This document shows positions 17,070 to 24,514 of a stretch of 39,108 nucleotides of DNA, one piece after another (the first letter of the stretch is position 1; every line of letters starts with the position of its first letter). Under the pieces are notes generated by a model. That model saw only the letters and a program-made list of their open reading frames with translations. It was not told the origin of the DNA and made no database searches. Made by a program: the position numbers and the translations under genes. Source of the stretch: Candidatus Peribacteraceae bacterium. GTDB lineage: Bacteria > Patescibacteriota > Gracilibacteria > Peribacterales > Peribacteraceae. Location of the stretch: contig JAQTSD010000010.1 in NCBI GenBank assembly GCA_028711445.1, positions 1-39,108 of the forward strand, given 5' to 3'.

Positions 17070-18497
17070 ATGATGTTCTCTCGTTTCTCGCGTGCCTCTC
17101 TCACGCTCTTTTTAGCGGGTACAGCTTGCGGCATTGGAGCTACAGCCGTCGCGACCAGTCTGGGGTCTGCTGTCTTCGATGACGTTCGTACGGGTTCTTT
17201 TTACGACGCCGCTGTTGGGGAAATGTATGCCGCAGGCGTTATCCATGGTTATCAGGACGGGCGTTTCGGTCCGGATGACTACGTTACTCGCGGTCAGCTT
17301 GCAGTTATGTTCCAGCGTTTAAAAGCAGATCTGACAGGCAATGTTTCCTCTTCGTCCTCTCGCTCTTCTTCGAGTTCAAGCTCCTCTTCTTCTGTGGAAA
17401 CGACGCAAAATCCTGCCGGTACCATCCGGTTTACTACGGAAACGTACACTGGTAAGGAGAATGGCGCGGCAGCGTCCGTGACTGTTATCAGGGCGGGGGG
17501 GGTGCAGGGGGCTGTGACCGTGGATTACGCAACATCCGACGGGACAGCGGAGGCCAATACGGATTACGAGCCGAATTCCGGTACATTGCATTTCTCTGAC
17601 AAACAGAGCACAGCAGCCTTTCCAGTGAAGCTCCTCAACAATACGCTGACAGACGGCTCCCGGACGATCACTCTCACATTGAGCAATGTAAAAGGCGGCG
17701 CTGCGCTCGGTACGCCTATCACCGCCACGCTCACCATCACCGACGATGAGTCGCCGACAAGTTCCTCCAGTTCTTCCACATCGAGCTCAGCATCGGATGG
17801 TTCTTCGACGGGAGGCGGCACATTCTCCTTCGGGGCTTCGGCGTACGAGGTGGCAGAAAATGCTGGTCAGATCAACGTGACTGTCGTTCGTACCAGTAGC
17901 ACGTCCGGACAGGCAACCGTACAGTACTCTCTGACCAATGGGACAGCATTGGCAACACAACACTTCAATGCTTCGGGCAGCTCACTCACGTTCTTGAATG
18001 GTGAATCGAGCAAAACATTCCCTGTATTGATAACGGATAATGAGACTATCAACGGAAATAAGACATTCACCGTGACGCTCACGAGCACGAATGCCGGTGC
18101 CTCCCTCGGCGATGCGAAGAGTGCAGTCGTCACGATCGCAGATGATGAGATCATGGCGGCGGGAAGTGGGTCGCTCAAGTTTGGGAAATCGACATTCACC
18201 GCAGGATCGTCATCATCCGATACGAAGGTATTGGTTACCGTGCAGCGGGTCGGCGGCACGAATGGGACGGTCAAGGTGTCGTTTGCCACTTATGATGTCA
18301 CTGCGGTGGCCGGTCTCGACTACACGTCCGCGCAAGGGACGCTTACCTTTGTGGATGACGAATCGGTGAAGACGATCTCCATTCCCCTCATCGAGAGTTC
18401 GCGCAACAAGTCGGGGACGAAGTTCGGTGTGCGTATCACATCTCTGGAAGGCTCGACTATCACGTCTCCCACGGAGACGACTGTCGAATTCGATTGA
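17070..18497 (+). CDS. Secreted SLH and Calx-beta repeat protein
   Basis: The product has 475 residues. It has an N-terminal signal peptide (about 1-34), a single SLH domain (35-88: FDDVRTGSFYDAAVGEMYAA, then GVIHGYQDGRFGPDDYVTRG), a poly-Ser linker (92-108), Calx-beta domain 1 (about 117-232), a second Ser-rich linker (about 235-262) and Calx-beta domains 2 (263-358) and 3 (365-475). Calx-beta domains bind calcium and are common in adhesins; SLH anchors to wall polymer. It is likely a calcium-dependent surface adhesin or layer protein. The ATG at 17070 (or the next codon, 17073) follows a pyrimidine-rich leader (TTTCTTCCCCATCTCCC). A rho-independent terminator follows at 18520. Confidence 0.88.
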   Translation: MMFSRFSRASLTLFLAGTACGIGATAVATSLGSAVFDDVRTGSFYDAAVGEMYAAGVIHGYQDGRFGPDDYVTRGQLAVMFQRLKADLTGNVSSSSSRSSSSSSSSSSVETTQNPAGTIRFTTETYTGKENGAAASVTVIRAGGVQGAVTVDYATSDGTAEANTDYEPNSGTLHFSDKQSTAAFPVKLLNNTLTDGSRTITLTLSNVKGGAALGTPITATLTITDDESPTSSSSSSTSSSASDGSSTGGGTFSFGASAYEVAENAGQINVTVVRTSSTSGQATVQYSLTNGTALATQHFNASGSSLTFLNGESSKTFPVLITDNETINGNKTFTVTLTSTNAGASLGDAKSAVVTIADDEIMAAGSGSLKFGKSTFTAGSSSSDTKVLVTVQRVGGTNGTVKVSFATYDVTAVAGLDYTSAQGTLTFVDDESVKTISIPLIESSRNKSGTKFGVRITSLEGSTITSPTETTVEFD

Positions 18498-18519
18498 AGG
18501 GTAGTTTCTTTTTGATCGT

Positions 18520-18549
18520 AAAGATCCTCGTAACATGCGGGGATCTTTT
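18520..18549 (+). terminator. Rho-independent terminator of the SLH/Calx-beta gene
   Basis: AAAGATCC (18520-18527) pairs with GGATCTTT (18541-18548) and is followed by T and C. It lies 22 bases after the stop codon. The bases from here to 18694 show no gene. They hold a 7-bp stem GCCGAGA/TCTCGGC (18621/18658) and a hairpin CTCCGC-ATGA-GCGGAG (18669-18684) just downstream of the tRNA on the minus strand. Confidence 0.7.
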
Positions 18550-18694
18550 CGTAATGAGGGAAAGTTTGAACAAATTATTTGTACTAATCAGTAAAGAAGG
18601 GCTCTGCTCGATTGTGCTTTGCCGAGACATCCGGTTGATGAATCTTACATGGAGAAATCTCGGCGTAACTCCGCATGAGCGGAGCGAAGCCGGA

Positions 18695-18782
18695 TGGTGC
18701 CGCCGGCTGGATTCGAACCAGCACGCCCTGTTACGGGCAGGGGATTTTAAGTCCCCCGTGTCTACCATTTCACCACAGCGGC
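18695..18782 (-). tRNA. tRNA-Leu(UAA)
   Basis: 88 bases including an encoded CCA. The acceptor stem GCCGCTG pairs with CGGCGGC (one G-U) with discriminator A. The anticodon loop reads CTTAAAA with anticodon TAA. The long variable arm (CCCTGCCCGTAACAGGGC region) is typical of class II tRNA-Leu, and the T arm holds GGTTCGAACC. About 100 bases upstream to the sortase gene show nothing else. Confidence 0.95.
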
Positions 18783-18880
18783 AGGATGACAATGAAGGAG
18801 CAGTTCTTAAAGAGTATACGTCATTTTCAAGATGCGCGAAGGCAAGCGTCGCGGAGCACCGCCCCAAACGGTGAGTATTT

Positions 18881-20089
18881 TTAGATCGGTAACGCCTCCG
18901 GCCGTGAAGCTGGCAGGACGTGCTTGCCCGATTCTCCCGGCTTGAGTGCGATGCCTGTCGACGGGTCCACTTCTTCCGCTGTAAGGATAAGGCGATGGAG
19001 GGCGGTGCCGATAGGCGTGCAGGTCATGAGGGTGCCTAGTTTTTTATTCGACGGTTGGTCGAGCACCGAGACATTTGTCGGACTCACCTCCTCTTTCGTA
19101 CGGATGACGTAGCGGTGCTTGTCGCCGCCGAAGTACACCCAGTAATCGTCACCAGGTGCAAGTTCACTCAGACGCGCAAAGACCGTCTTATATTTTCCCG
19201 GTGCCCATGGATAGTAGGAGCTGTGGCCGGTGACGAAGAAGTTGCCCGCCTGGCCAGGTTTAGCTGTTCCTGGATAGTGCACGACGCCGTCTTGCAGCGC
19301 CATCTGGATATCCTTTTCGACTTGTGCCCAGTCTTCCTTCAGCAGGGCGTCGTACGGTGGTGTGGCGATCGGTACGTTGAGGTTTAGTTTCGGGACGATG
19401 AGCCGATTCTCCGGCGGGCCGACCGGCGGCAAGAAACTCAAGAGGTCGCCCATGTTTCCCCCGGCTACCGAGAGAGACGGCGCGTTGGCGAGATGGTCTT
19501 TCAGCTTGCTATCTACGGATTCACTGAGAGCTTGTACGGAGCGAGCGTGCTCGATAGGGTTGATGCGCTCGGAGACGATATTCCAGAAACTTTCATAGTT
19601 CAAAGTGACGAAGAGAGCAACGAAGATGGCCGCGAACGTTCCACCGAACCGCACAGTATCGAGAAGGAAGAGCGTCACGCGTGTGTACTGCTTTGGCTTC
19701 TGGGAAGGCGAGACGATCCACACTGGTTGTGTGAGAAACGCCCATAGCGTGCATCCGGCACTGGCGAGCGCGGTGCCAGCGGAACGAAGTGAGTTTCCGA
19801 GAGTGTGGAAGCTGAAGCGATACTGGTCGGTGCACTCTTCGAGCAGCTCCCCCGAAATCTGCCGGATAGTCCATCGGACCTGTGCGAAGATCGAATGTAC
19901 GGGCTTCGGGGGCCTCTTCATCTCCGCGGGGAGCGGCTCATCCTCGATCGTCCATTCAGCTCTCAGAAGTCTCAAGCCGGGGACATCTTCGGTTTCCGGA
20001 GCGGTCACGACATCGTCATCCTCCGGGAGGATGATCGTCCCGTCTGGATCGACGTCGGCGCGGTGGCGGCGCGGGTGGAGTGGTATCAC
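18881..20089 (-). CDS. Sortase with long cytoplasmic N-terminal extension
   Basis: The frame encodes 402 residues. Sortases are membrane transpeptidases that cut LPXTG-type signals and attach proteins to the cell wall. The catalytic triad is visible: His289 (VTGHSSYYPW), Cys357 (TLMTCTPIG) and Arg366 (TALHRLIL). One membrane helix lies at about 137-163 with the catalytic domain outside. About 136 residues precede the helix, far longer than the usual few residues, acidic then basic, with no domain I recognise. The GTG at 20089 is uncertain: a TATAAT box at 20098-20093 lies only 3 bases from it, so translation may begin downstream, for example at ATG codon 57. Candidate substrates in the window are the cupredoxin-like and cohesin proteins. 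Confidence 0.88.
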   Translation of the reverse strand: MIPLHPRRHRADVDPDGTIILPEDDDVVTAPETEDVPGLRLLRAEWTIEDEPLPAEMKRPPKPVHSIFAQVRWTIRQISGELLEECTDQYRFSFHTLGNSLRSAGTALASAGCTLWAFLTQPVWIVSPSQKPKQYTRVTLFLLDTVRFGGTFAAIFVALFVTLNYESFWNIVSERINPIEHARSVQALSESVDSKLKDHLANAPSLSVAGGNMGDLLSFLPPVGPPENRLIVPKLNLNVPIATPPYDALLKEDWAQVEKDIQMALQDGVVHYPGTAKPGQAGNFFVTGHSSYYPWAPGKYKTVFARLSELAPGDDYWVYFGGDKHRYVIRTKEEVSPTNVSVLDQPSNKKLGTLMTCTPIGTALHRLILTAEEVDPSTGIALKPGESGKHVLPASRPEALPI

Positions 20090-20092
20090 GGA

Positions 20093-20098
20093 ATTATA
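20093..20098 (-). promoter_or_regulatory. -10 box before the sortase gene
   Basis: Minus-strand TATAAT preceded by TTTTCTGC; the -35 is weak. Its position 3 bases from the GTG start means that, if used, the transcript would begin at or inside the first codons. That argues for a downstream start or leaderless initiation. Confidence 0.4.
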
Positions 20099-20188
20099 GC
20101 AGAAAATCGCTTAAGATGCAGCGGGAAAAGGGATAGAGGATAGCACGATTCGAGGATGGAAAGGAGAGCAGACAGCCCCATTGAACCC

Positions 20189-21277
20189 CTATGTGATGAT
20201 GCCTCCTCCGACGATTTCCTCTCTGCGGTATAGCACGGCCGATTGTCCTGGAGCGATACCATCAAACGTGCTCTTCGCAAAGTGGAATATTGCACGTTTC
20301 CCTGTTCGGACGAGTGTACCGCCAATGCGTTCTCCGAGTGATCGGATGCGCACGTCCAGGGGGATCTTTCTTCTTTCTGCGGGGGCCGGTCCGATCCAGT
20401 GCAGCTGTGTGATCGTGATAGAGTCGCTTCGCAGTTCTCCGCGCGGAGCGACGACAAGCACATTGTGGCGTGAATGTTTCGCGACGACGTAGAGAGGGAT
20501 CGTCAGGCCTCCGATCCGGAGACCCCTTCGTTGTCCGATGGTGTAGAAGGGGAGACCTGCGTGCATGCCGACAGTTTTCCCTTCGCGTGTCTTGATGGGA
20601 CCCGAGTGGTTTCCTCGCACGTAGCGCCTGAGAAACGGCAGCGCATCCTTCTCGGGGAAGAAGCAGAGGTTCTGGCTTTCACGGTAATTTGCGCGATCGA
20701 GTGGGATCTTCCACTTCTTCGCGAGCACATAGACGGCGCTTTTTTTGAGCGTGCCCAGCGGGAAGAGGGAATGGAGGCGCTCGGAATCCGACAGACGGTA
20801 GAGGTAGTAACTTTGGTCCTTTCTGGAGTCATTGGCGACGAGGAGAGCGGTATATTTCCGGCCGCGTGCATCGGTTTTCTCTTTGAGTCTTGCGTAGTGG
20901 CCAGTGGCTATCTTGTCACACTTCCACTTCTTTGCCAGCTTGAGGAGATGTGCGAACTTGAAGGTGGGATTGCAGAGCACGCATGGATTGGGGGTGATGC
21001 CCCGCGCGTATGCCGCAACGAAAGGATCCACCACTACTCTCTTGAATTCCCGCTTGAGTGAGACGATATGAAACGGGATGCCGAGCAATCTTGCTACGCT
21101 TTTTGCACGATGAAGTGCTTGCGCTGTGCAGCACTTGGAAGGGAGGATCTTCGCGCACGCAGGAGCGCGTGGATCTTGCCAGAGTGAGAGATGGACGCCC
21201 ACAACGTCATGGCCGTGCGCTTTCAGGAGGCAGGCGACGACACTCGAGTCCACTCCGCCAGAGAGGGCGACGAGCAC
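20189..21277 (-). CDS. mnmA: tRNA-specific 2-thiouridylase MnmA
   Basis: The product has 362 residues. MnmA thiolates U34 of tRNA Lys, Glu and Gln using ATP and a relayed sulfur. The PP-loop SGGVDSS is at residues 6-12. The paired catalytic cysteines are in NPCVLCN (97-103) and in SQNLCFFPE. The GQRRGL motif follows in the central domain, and the C-terminal barrel ends in GQSAVLY. A GTG start at 21277 is used because no in-frame ATG lies upstream before the non-conserved region; the glycine-rich loop begins right after it. The sortase gene follows 99 bases downstream on the same strand. Confidence 0.94.
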   Translation of the reverse strand: MLVALSGGVDSSVVACLLKAHGHDVVGVHLSLWQDPRAPACAKILPSKCCTAQALHRAKSVARLLGIPFHIVSLKREFKRVVVDPFVAAYARGITPNPCVLCNPTFKFAHLLKLAKKWKCDKIATGHYARLKEKTDARGRKYTALLVANDSRKDQSYYLYRLSDSERLHSLFPLGTLKKSAVYVLAKKWKIPLDRANYRESQNLCFFPEKDALPFLRRYVRGNHSGPIKTREGKTVGMHAGLPFYTIGQRRGLRIGGLTIPLYVVAKHSRHNVLVVAPRGELRSDSITITQLHWIGPAPAERRKIPLDVRIRSLGERIGGTLVRTGKRAIFHFAKSTFDGIAPGQSAVLYRREEIVGGGIIT

Positions 21278-21316
21278 TCTTATAGGATGGACGAGAAGAT
21301 GGTAAAACCTGCAAGA

Positions 21317-21339
21317 GGCCCTGAGCCTGTCGAAGGGCC
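21317..21339. repeat. REP-like hairpin with GAGCCTGTCGA loop
   Basis: GGCCCT and AGGGCC flank GAGCCTGTCGA. The same GAGCCTGTCGAA core recurs at 33029 and, inverted, at 29123 and 33071. It lies in the gap between mnmA and the DUF2157-like gene. Confidence 0.6.
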
Positions 21340-21390
21340 GGACATAGCAACGAGAATTCTCAAGGTATGAGGCACATGTGAGGAGGCACC

Positions 21391-22368
21391 TTAAGCCGAG
21401 AGATACTTCCGATTCAAGTGGTAGGTGTAGTAGCCGATGGCAATGAACGCCAAACCGAGCAGAACGAGTGACAGCGGCCAGCCAAATCCCTCACTAAAAT
21501 ACTCCGAGGTGATTTTCAAAATGTAAGCCATGAGGAAGAGCGCGCCGAAGACGAGGAAAGCGCGGGTTCTGAAGATTACGCCGAGGAAGATCACCGCAAG
21601 GTCGATACCGGGGAAGAGGAGCTCCCACACGAGCGATTGCTCGGGCCGCCAGCCGCCGAGCGCAAGCGTGGAAGCGAGAAAGCCGAGGATGCCGAAGGCA
21701 TAGAGCGGGCCGGTGAGCTCCCTGCGGGACCCGTTTTCCCGGAAGGAGTATCCGATGAAGATGAACGACAGTCCCGTGATCATCACGCGGTAGGTATAGA
21801 ACTTCCACTCGACGAGGATCGGGTTTCCGCTGAAAAGAAGGCTCGTGAATGCAAAGAAAAGCCACGTCGCATAAATGATTTCGAAGAGAAGGAAAAAGTT
21901 TCTCTTGTAAAGGCTGTACGAAGCGAGGTATGTGCCGAGGAGGATGCCGGAAATCACAACGTTCGTTCCTGCCGTTCCCACATCGAAACCGGCTTCGTGG
22001 AAGGTGATGAAGAGCCCTGTCGGCAGTAAGATGGTGGCGAGGAAGAAAAACGCAGTCGTAAGCTTCTGTGTGACATTTTTTTGCATGTAGAGCACTCCCA
22101 TGATGTACGACGCGACGCCCACGCCAAGGGTGACGAGGATCCTCGTGATGGAATTGAGCATCTCCCAATTCTGTACGACGAGGACAGTGACACCGATGAA
22201 GATGATGAGACTGCCGATGTAGTAGAGGATCTCGGTAAAACGTGAGGCTGTTGCATGCTCAGAAGCAGGCGGCTTTCCTTGACGAAGGACCTGGAGCACC
22301 TCCTGTTCCGATACGAGGTGCTGCTCCGCGAGAGCGGAGAGCTGGCGTAGAAGATCTTGTTTATCCAT
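21391..22368 (-). CDS. DUF2157-like polytopic membrane protein
   Basis: The product has 325 residues. A soluble N-terminal ~45-residue helical head (MDKQDLLRQLSALAEQHLVS) is followed by about ten membrane helices, beginning with YYIGSLIIFIGVTVLVVQNW, the segment that resembles DUF2157 membrane proteins. Function is unknown in the family. The gene follows the small membrane protein at 22381 with a 12-base gap, so the two are probably co-transcribed. The leader between them is pyrimidine-rich (CCTAACTCCTCATTCCC before ATG). Confidence 0.7.
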   Translation of the reverse strand: MDKQDLLRQLSALAEQHLVSEQEVLQVLRQGKPPASEHATASRFTEILYYIGSLIIFIGVTVLVVQNWEMLNSITRILVTLGVGVASYIMGVLYMQKNVTQKLTTAFFFLATILLPTGLFITFHEAGFDVGTAGTNVVISGILLGTYLASYSLYKRNFFLLFEIIYATWLFFAFTSLLFSGNPILVEWKFYTYRVMITGLSFIFIGYSFRENGSRRELTGPLYAFGILGFLASTLALGGWRPEQSLVWELLFPGIDLAVIFLGVIFRTRAFLVFGALFLMAYILKITSEYFSEGFGWPLSLVLLGLAFIAIGYYTYHLNRKYLSA

Positions 22369-22380
22369 GGGAATGAGGAG

Positions 22381-22899
22381 TTAGGGAAGGACCCATCCGA
22401 GGAAATCGTAATTCCAGTAATTTCCTTCAGATGTCTTGAGAGAGATCTTCTGTCCTGCAAAGCGATTGCGCAGGTAGAAGGTGTTATAGTTGTTATCGCG
22501 GAAATCGAAGGGGAAGAATCCGCCGCCGCCATGGCTGCGCACCACTTCATACCCGTCCGGTGCGATGGCACTGGGATCGAGAGTGAGCTTCTTCGCTTCC
22601 GCCGCGGTGATCGTTGTGCTCTCCTTCTTCACGATGTCGAAGAGGTAGAGCGTTGCCCTCCCTGGGACGATGGCATTTTTCTCCACGTTGCGGGGAATCT
22701 CCTCCAGCTTGCCGCCGGAAACGCGATACTGCCATTGGTAGTCGTAAGAGTCCCCCGTAAGATAGAGAAAGTTGTAACGAGGCGGTGCGGCGAAGAATGC
22801 AGGAAGATAGATGCTTGCCGCGACGAACAGAATCATTGCAACGGGAATCGCAATGCCGATGATGAGGGTGGAATTCTTCTTCCAATCCATACGAAGCAT
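22381..22899 (-). CDS. Hypothetical membrane-anchored protein paired with the DUF2157-like gene
   Basis: The product has 172 residues. It has a basic head, one membrane helix (about 10-32, [20 protein letters not shown]) and an outward-facing domain rich in Tyr, Asn and Gly ([15 protein letters not shown] near 47-61). GDYXXLXY-type proteins that partner DUF2157 proteins have a loosely similar motif, but I would not assign it. The frame is open further upstream, but ATG 22899 has GGTGGAG 4 bases before it, one of the few clear Shine-Dalgarno sites here, and directly precedes the membrane helix. Confidence 0.7.
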   Translation of the reverse strand: MLRMDWKKNSTLIIGIAIPVAMILFVAASIYLPAFFAAPPRYNFLYLTGDSYDYQWQYRVSGGKLEEIPRNVEKNAIVPGRATLYLFDIVKKESTTITAAEAKKLTLDPSAIAPDGYEVVRSHGGGGFFPFDFRDNNYNTFYLRNRFAGQKISLKTSEGNYWNYDFLGWVLP

Positions 22900-22973
22900 G
22901 GTACTCCACCCTCTTCTCTCCACAAGAGAACCAACCCATCGAAGTACGATCACGTAAATCCGCGCTTCCCCTG

Positions 22974-24059
22974 GTGGCGTCGCTGCTCCATAATTGGACG
23001 GTGATCGGGAAACTTCGTGCACTGGCGGCGGAATATGAAGGGATGCAGAGGAAGCTGCAGGAACCCGAAGTCTATGGCGATCCGAAGGAAGTGAAGCGCA
23101 TCGGGCAGCAGATTGCCGAACTCAAGCCACTCATCGCCCTTCTTGTCGAGTACGACTCTTGCGAGCGGTCGATCGCAGCAATCGAGCATGTACAAGACGA
23201 TCCAGAGCTCCTCGCAGTCGCCAAAGAGGAAGCGCAGAGCGCGCGCAAGCGTCTGCCGATGCTTCTCGAAGAGATGAAAAGCTTTCTCATCCCACACGAT
23301 CCCGACGACGGAAAGAATGTGATCATCGAAGTGCGTGCGGGCACGGGCGGAGAGGAGGCGGCGCTCTTCGCGGCGGATTTGCTGCGGATGTATATCAAAT
23401 ACGGCGAGTCGCGAGGCTGGAAGACAGAACTGATCTCAAAGACCGATGCCGAGGGCGGAGGAGTGAAGGAAGCGGCTTGCCGCATCGAGGGCGATGGTGC
23501 CTACGGAGAGCTCAAGTACGAATCAGGTGTCCATCGTGTGCAGCGCATTCCCGTGACGGAGGCGAAGGGGCGCGTCCATACGTCCACAGCGACGGTGGCG
23601 ATCTTGCCGGAGGCGCAGGAAGTGGACGTAGCCATCCGTCTGCAGGATCTAAAAGTAGATACCTTCCGCAGCGGTGGAGCGGGTGGCCAGAATGTGAACA
23701 AAGTCGAGACGGCCGTACGCATCACGCACATTCCCACGGGTACGGTGGTCGCCTGCCAGACGGAGCGTAGTCAGCTTCGGAACCGCGATCTTGCGATGCG
23801 GCTGCTTCGCAGCCGCCTCTACCTGGCCGAACAGGAGCGCCTTACGCGGGAACGGGGAGAGCTGCGTTCAGGACAGATCGGCTCCGCTCAGCGTGCCGAG
23901 AAGATCCGCACGTACAATTTTCCGCAGGATCGCTTCACCGATCACCGCCTCGATCGTAACTTCTCCAATCTCCCGGCGATCATGGCGGGGGATATCGGCG
24001 AGATCGTCGCAGCGCTCAAGGAGAGGGCGATGGAGGAGAGGATGAAGGAGGTGGGGTGA
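22974..24059 (+). CDS. prfA: Peptide chain release factor 1
   Basis: The product has 361 residues, the usual RF1 length. It recognises UAA and UAG and triggers peptide release. The GGQ catalytic motif lies in [11 protein letters not shown]. The codon-recognition PxT motif appears as PVT in [14 protein letters not shown] where most RF1s have PAT, and it is not the SPF of RF2. The start is GTG at 22974, directly preceding the family-typical N-terminal helix; the leader ends CTTCCCCTG. It is divergent from the 22381 gene. TGA is used as a stop in this window, so an RF2 must exist elsewhere. Confidence 0.95.
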   Translation: MASLLHNWTVIGKLRALAAEYEGMQRKLQEPEVYGDPKEVKRIGQQIAELKPLIALLVEYDSCERSIAAIEHVQDDPELLAVAKEEAQSARKRLPMLLEEMKSFLIPHDPDDGKNVIIEVRAGTGGEEAALFAADLLRMYIKYGESRGWKTELISKTDAEGGGVKEAACRIEGDGAYGELKYESGVHRVQRIPVTEAKGRVHTSTATVAILPEAQEVDVAIRLQDLKVDTFRSGGAGGQNVNKVETAVRITHIPTGTVVACQTERSQLRNRDLAMRLLRSRLYLAEQERLTRERGELRSGQIGSAQRAEKIRTYNFPQDRFTDHRLDRNFSNLPAIMAGDIGEIVAALKERAMEERMKEVG

Positions 24060-24198
24060 AGCGCAGATCGATGACTTCCCTCTGGACACGTCTCCATTGT
24101 GTCCTACGATACGTCCATCGGTTGCACCTGTGCTCGCAGGGTAAGTCGATGTGTTGTTCTTTCTGTGAACGTTCCTCTCTCATGAGGAGGACCATACC

Positions 24199-24273
24199 TT
24201 GAAACGCTTCCGTGTGTTTCGTTGCGCTTTGGGTACGAACTCTGCGAACGTTGCGCGGACGATCAAGAGCTAG
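24199..24273 (+). CDS. Possible 24-residue ORF with perfect Shine-Dalgarno
   Basis: AGGAGG (24185-24190), 8 bases, then TTG and 24 sense codons: (M)KRFRVFRCALGTNSANVART, then IKS, stop TAG. The peptide is basic. The site is unusual here because most genes in the window lack a Shine-Dalgarno. No homology is claimed; it may be part of a structured RNA instead. Confidence 0.25.
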   Translation: MKRFRVFRCALGTNSANVARTIKS

Positions 24274-24312
24274 CATGGTGAAATGCTAGAGAGATCGTCA
24301 GGAGGTTCTCGT

Positions 24313-24339
24313 ATGCAGGAGACTACGCCACCGTTCTGA
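24313..24339 (+). CDS. Possible 8-residue leader peptide with perfect Shine-Dalgarno
   Basis: AGGAGG (24300-24305), 7 bases, then ATG and MQETTPPF, stop TGA. It ends 3 bases before the long terminator stem. A PP pair near the end could slow ribosomes, so an attenuation-like arrangement is possible, but no gene follows on this strand. Confidence 0.25.
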   Translation: MQETTPPF

Positions 24340-24342
24340 TGT

Positions 24343-24443
24343 GAGCCCGATCACCAGTTATGCTCCATCAACAATCGCTCCTTCGGGGGCATCAACCCGC
24401 GAGCCGCAACCGAATTGAGCCCTGGTGATCGGGCTCTTTTCTT
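24343..24443 (+). terminator. Long-stem terminator (15-bp perfect stem plus U-tract)
   Basis: GAGCCCGATCACCAG (24343-24357) pairs perfectly with CTGGTGATCGGGCTC (24422-24436), followed by TTTTCTT. The 64-base enclosed region folds further, including GCTCC-TTCG-GGGGC. The U-tract is on the + strand, so it ends the prfA-side transcript. Confidence 0.6.
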
Positions 24444-24453
24444 GATTGGGATG

Positions 24454-24506
24454 CGTCATGGTTCGAGACGTCGTCCGCCTGCGGCGAACTCCGCCTCACC
24501 ATGACG
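24454..24506. repeat. REP-like inverted repeat
   Basis: CGTCATGG (24454-24461) and CCATGACG (24499-24506) enclose TTCGAGACG and a GC-rich core. The same TCATGGTTCGAGAC and CTCACCATGACGAG strings occur at 29007-29104. It fills the space downstream of purD. Confidence 0.65.
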
Positions 24507-24514
24507 AGAAGCGA

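Larger units (their letters stand above)
24165..24443 (+). ncRNA. Candidate structured RNA between prfA and purD
   Basis: The 455-base gap 24060-24514 has no convincing long ORF but dense secondary structure. CCTC can fold onto the AGGAGG at 24185. A coaxial hairpin has GACGATC (24258-24264) pairing with GATCGTC (24293-24299) around CTAGCAT-GGTGAA-ATGCTAG (24270-24289). A perfect 15-bp stem at 24343-24357/24422-24436 encloses a further hairpin GCTCC-TTCG-GGGGC, and a TTTTCTT tail follows. Two tiny ORFs with perfect AGGAGG sites lie inside. It lacks the diagnostic parts of tmRNA, RNase P RNA, SRP RNA and 6S RNA. It could be an independent small RNA or the long prfA 3' region. The extent and 5' end are guesses. 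Confidence 0.4.

Noticed and set aside
24016-24276. 86-codon minus frame across the prfA end and the gap
   Set aside because: Overlaps the prfA 3' end antisense, has a Pro/Ser tail from GC-rich shadow sequence and no start signal.
24060-24443. tmRNA, RNase P RNA, SRP RNA or 6S RNA
   Set aside because: No tRNA-like 3' end or CCA, no GAGGAAAGUC/ACAGAA RNase P core, no SRP tetraloop domain and not a long 6S-type rod.
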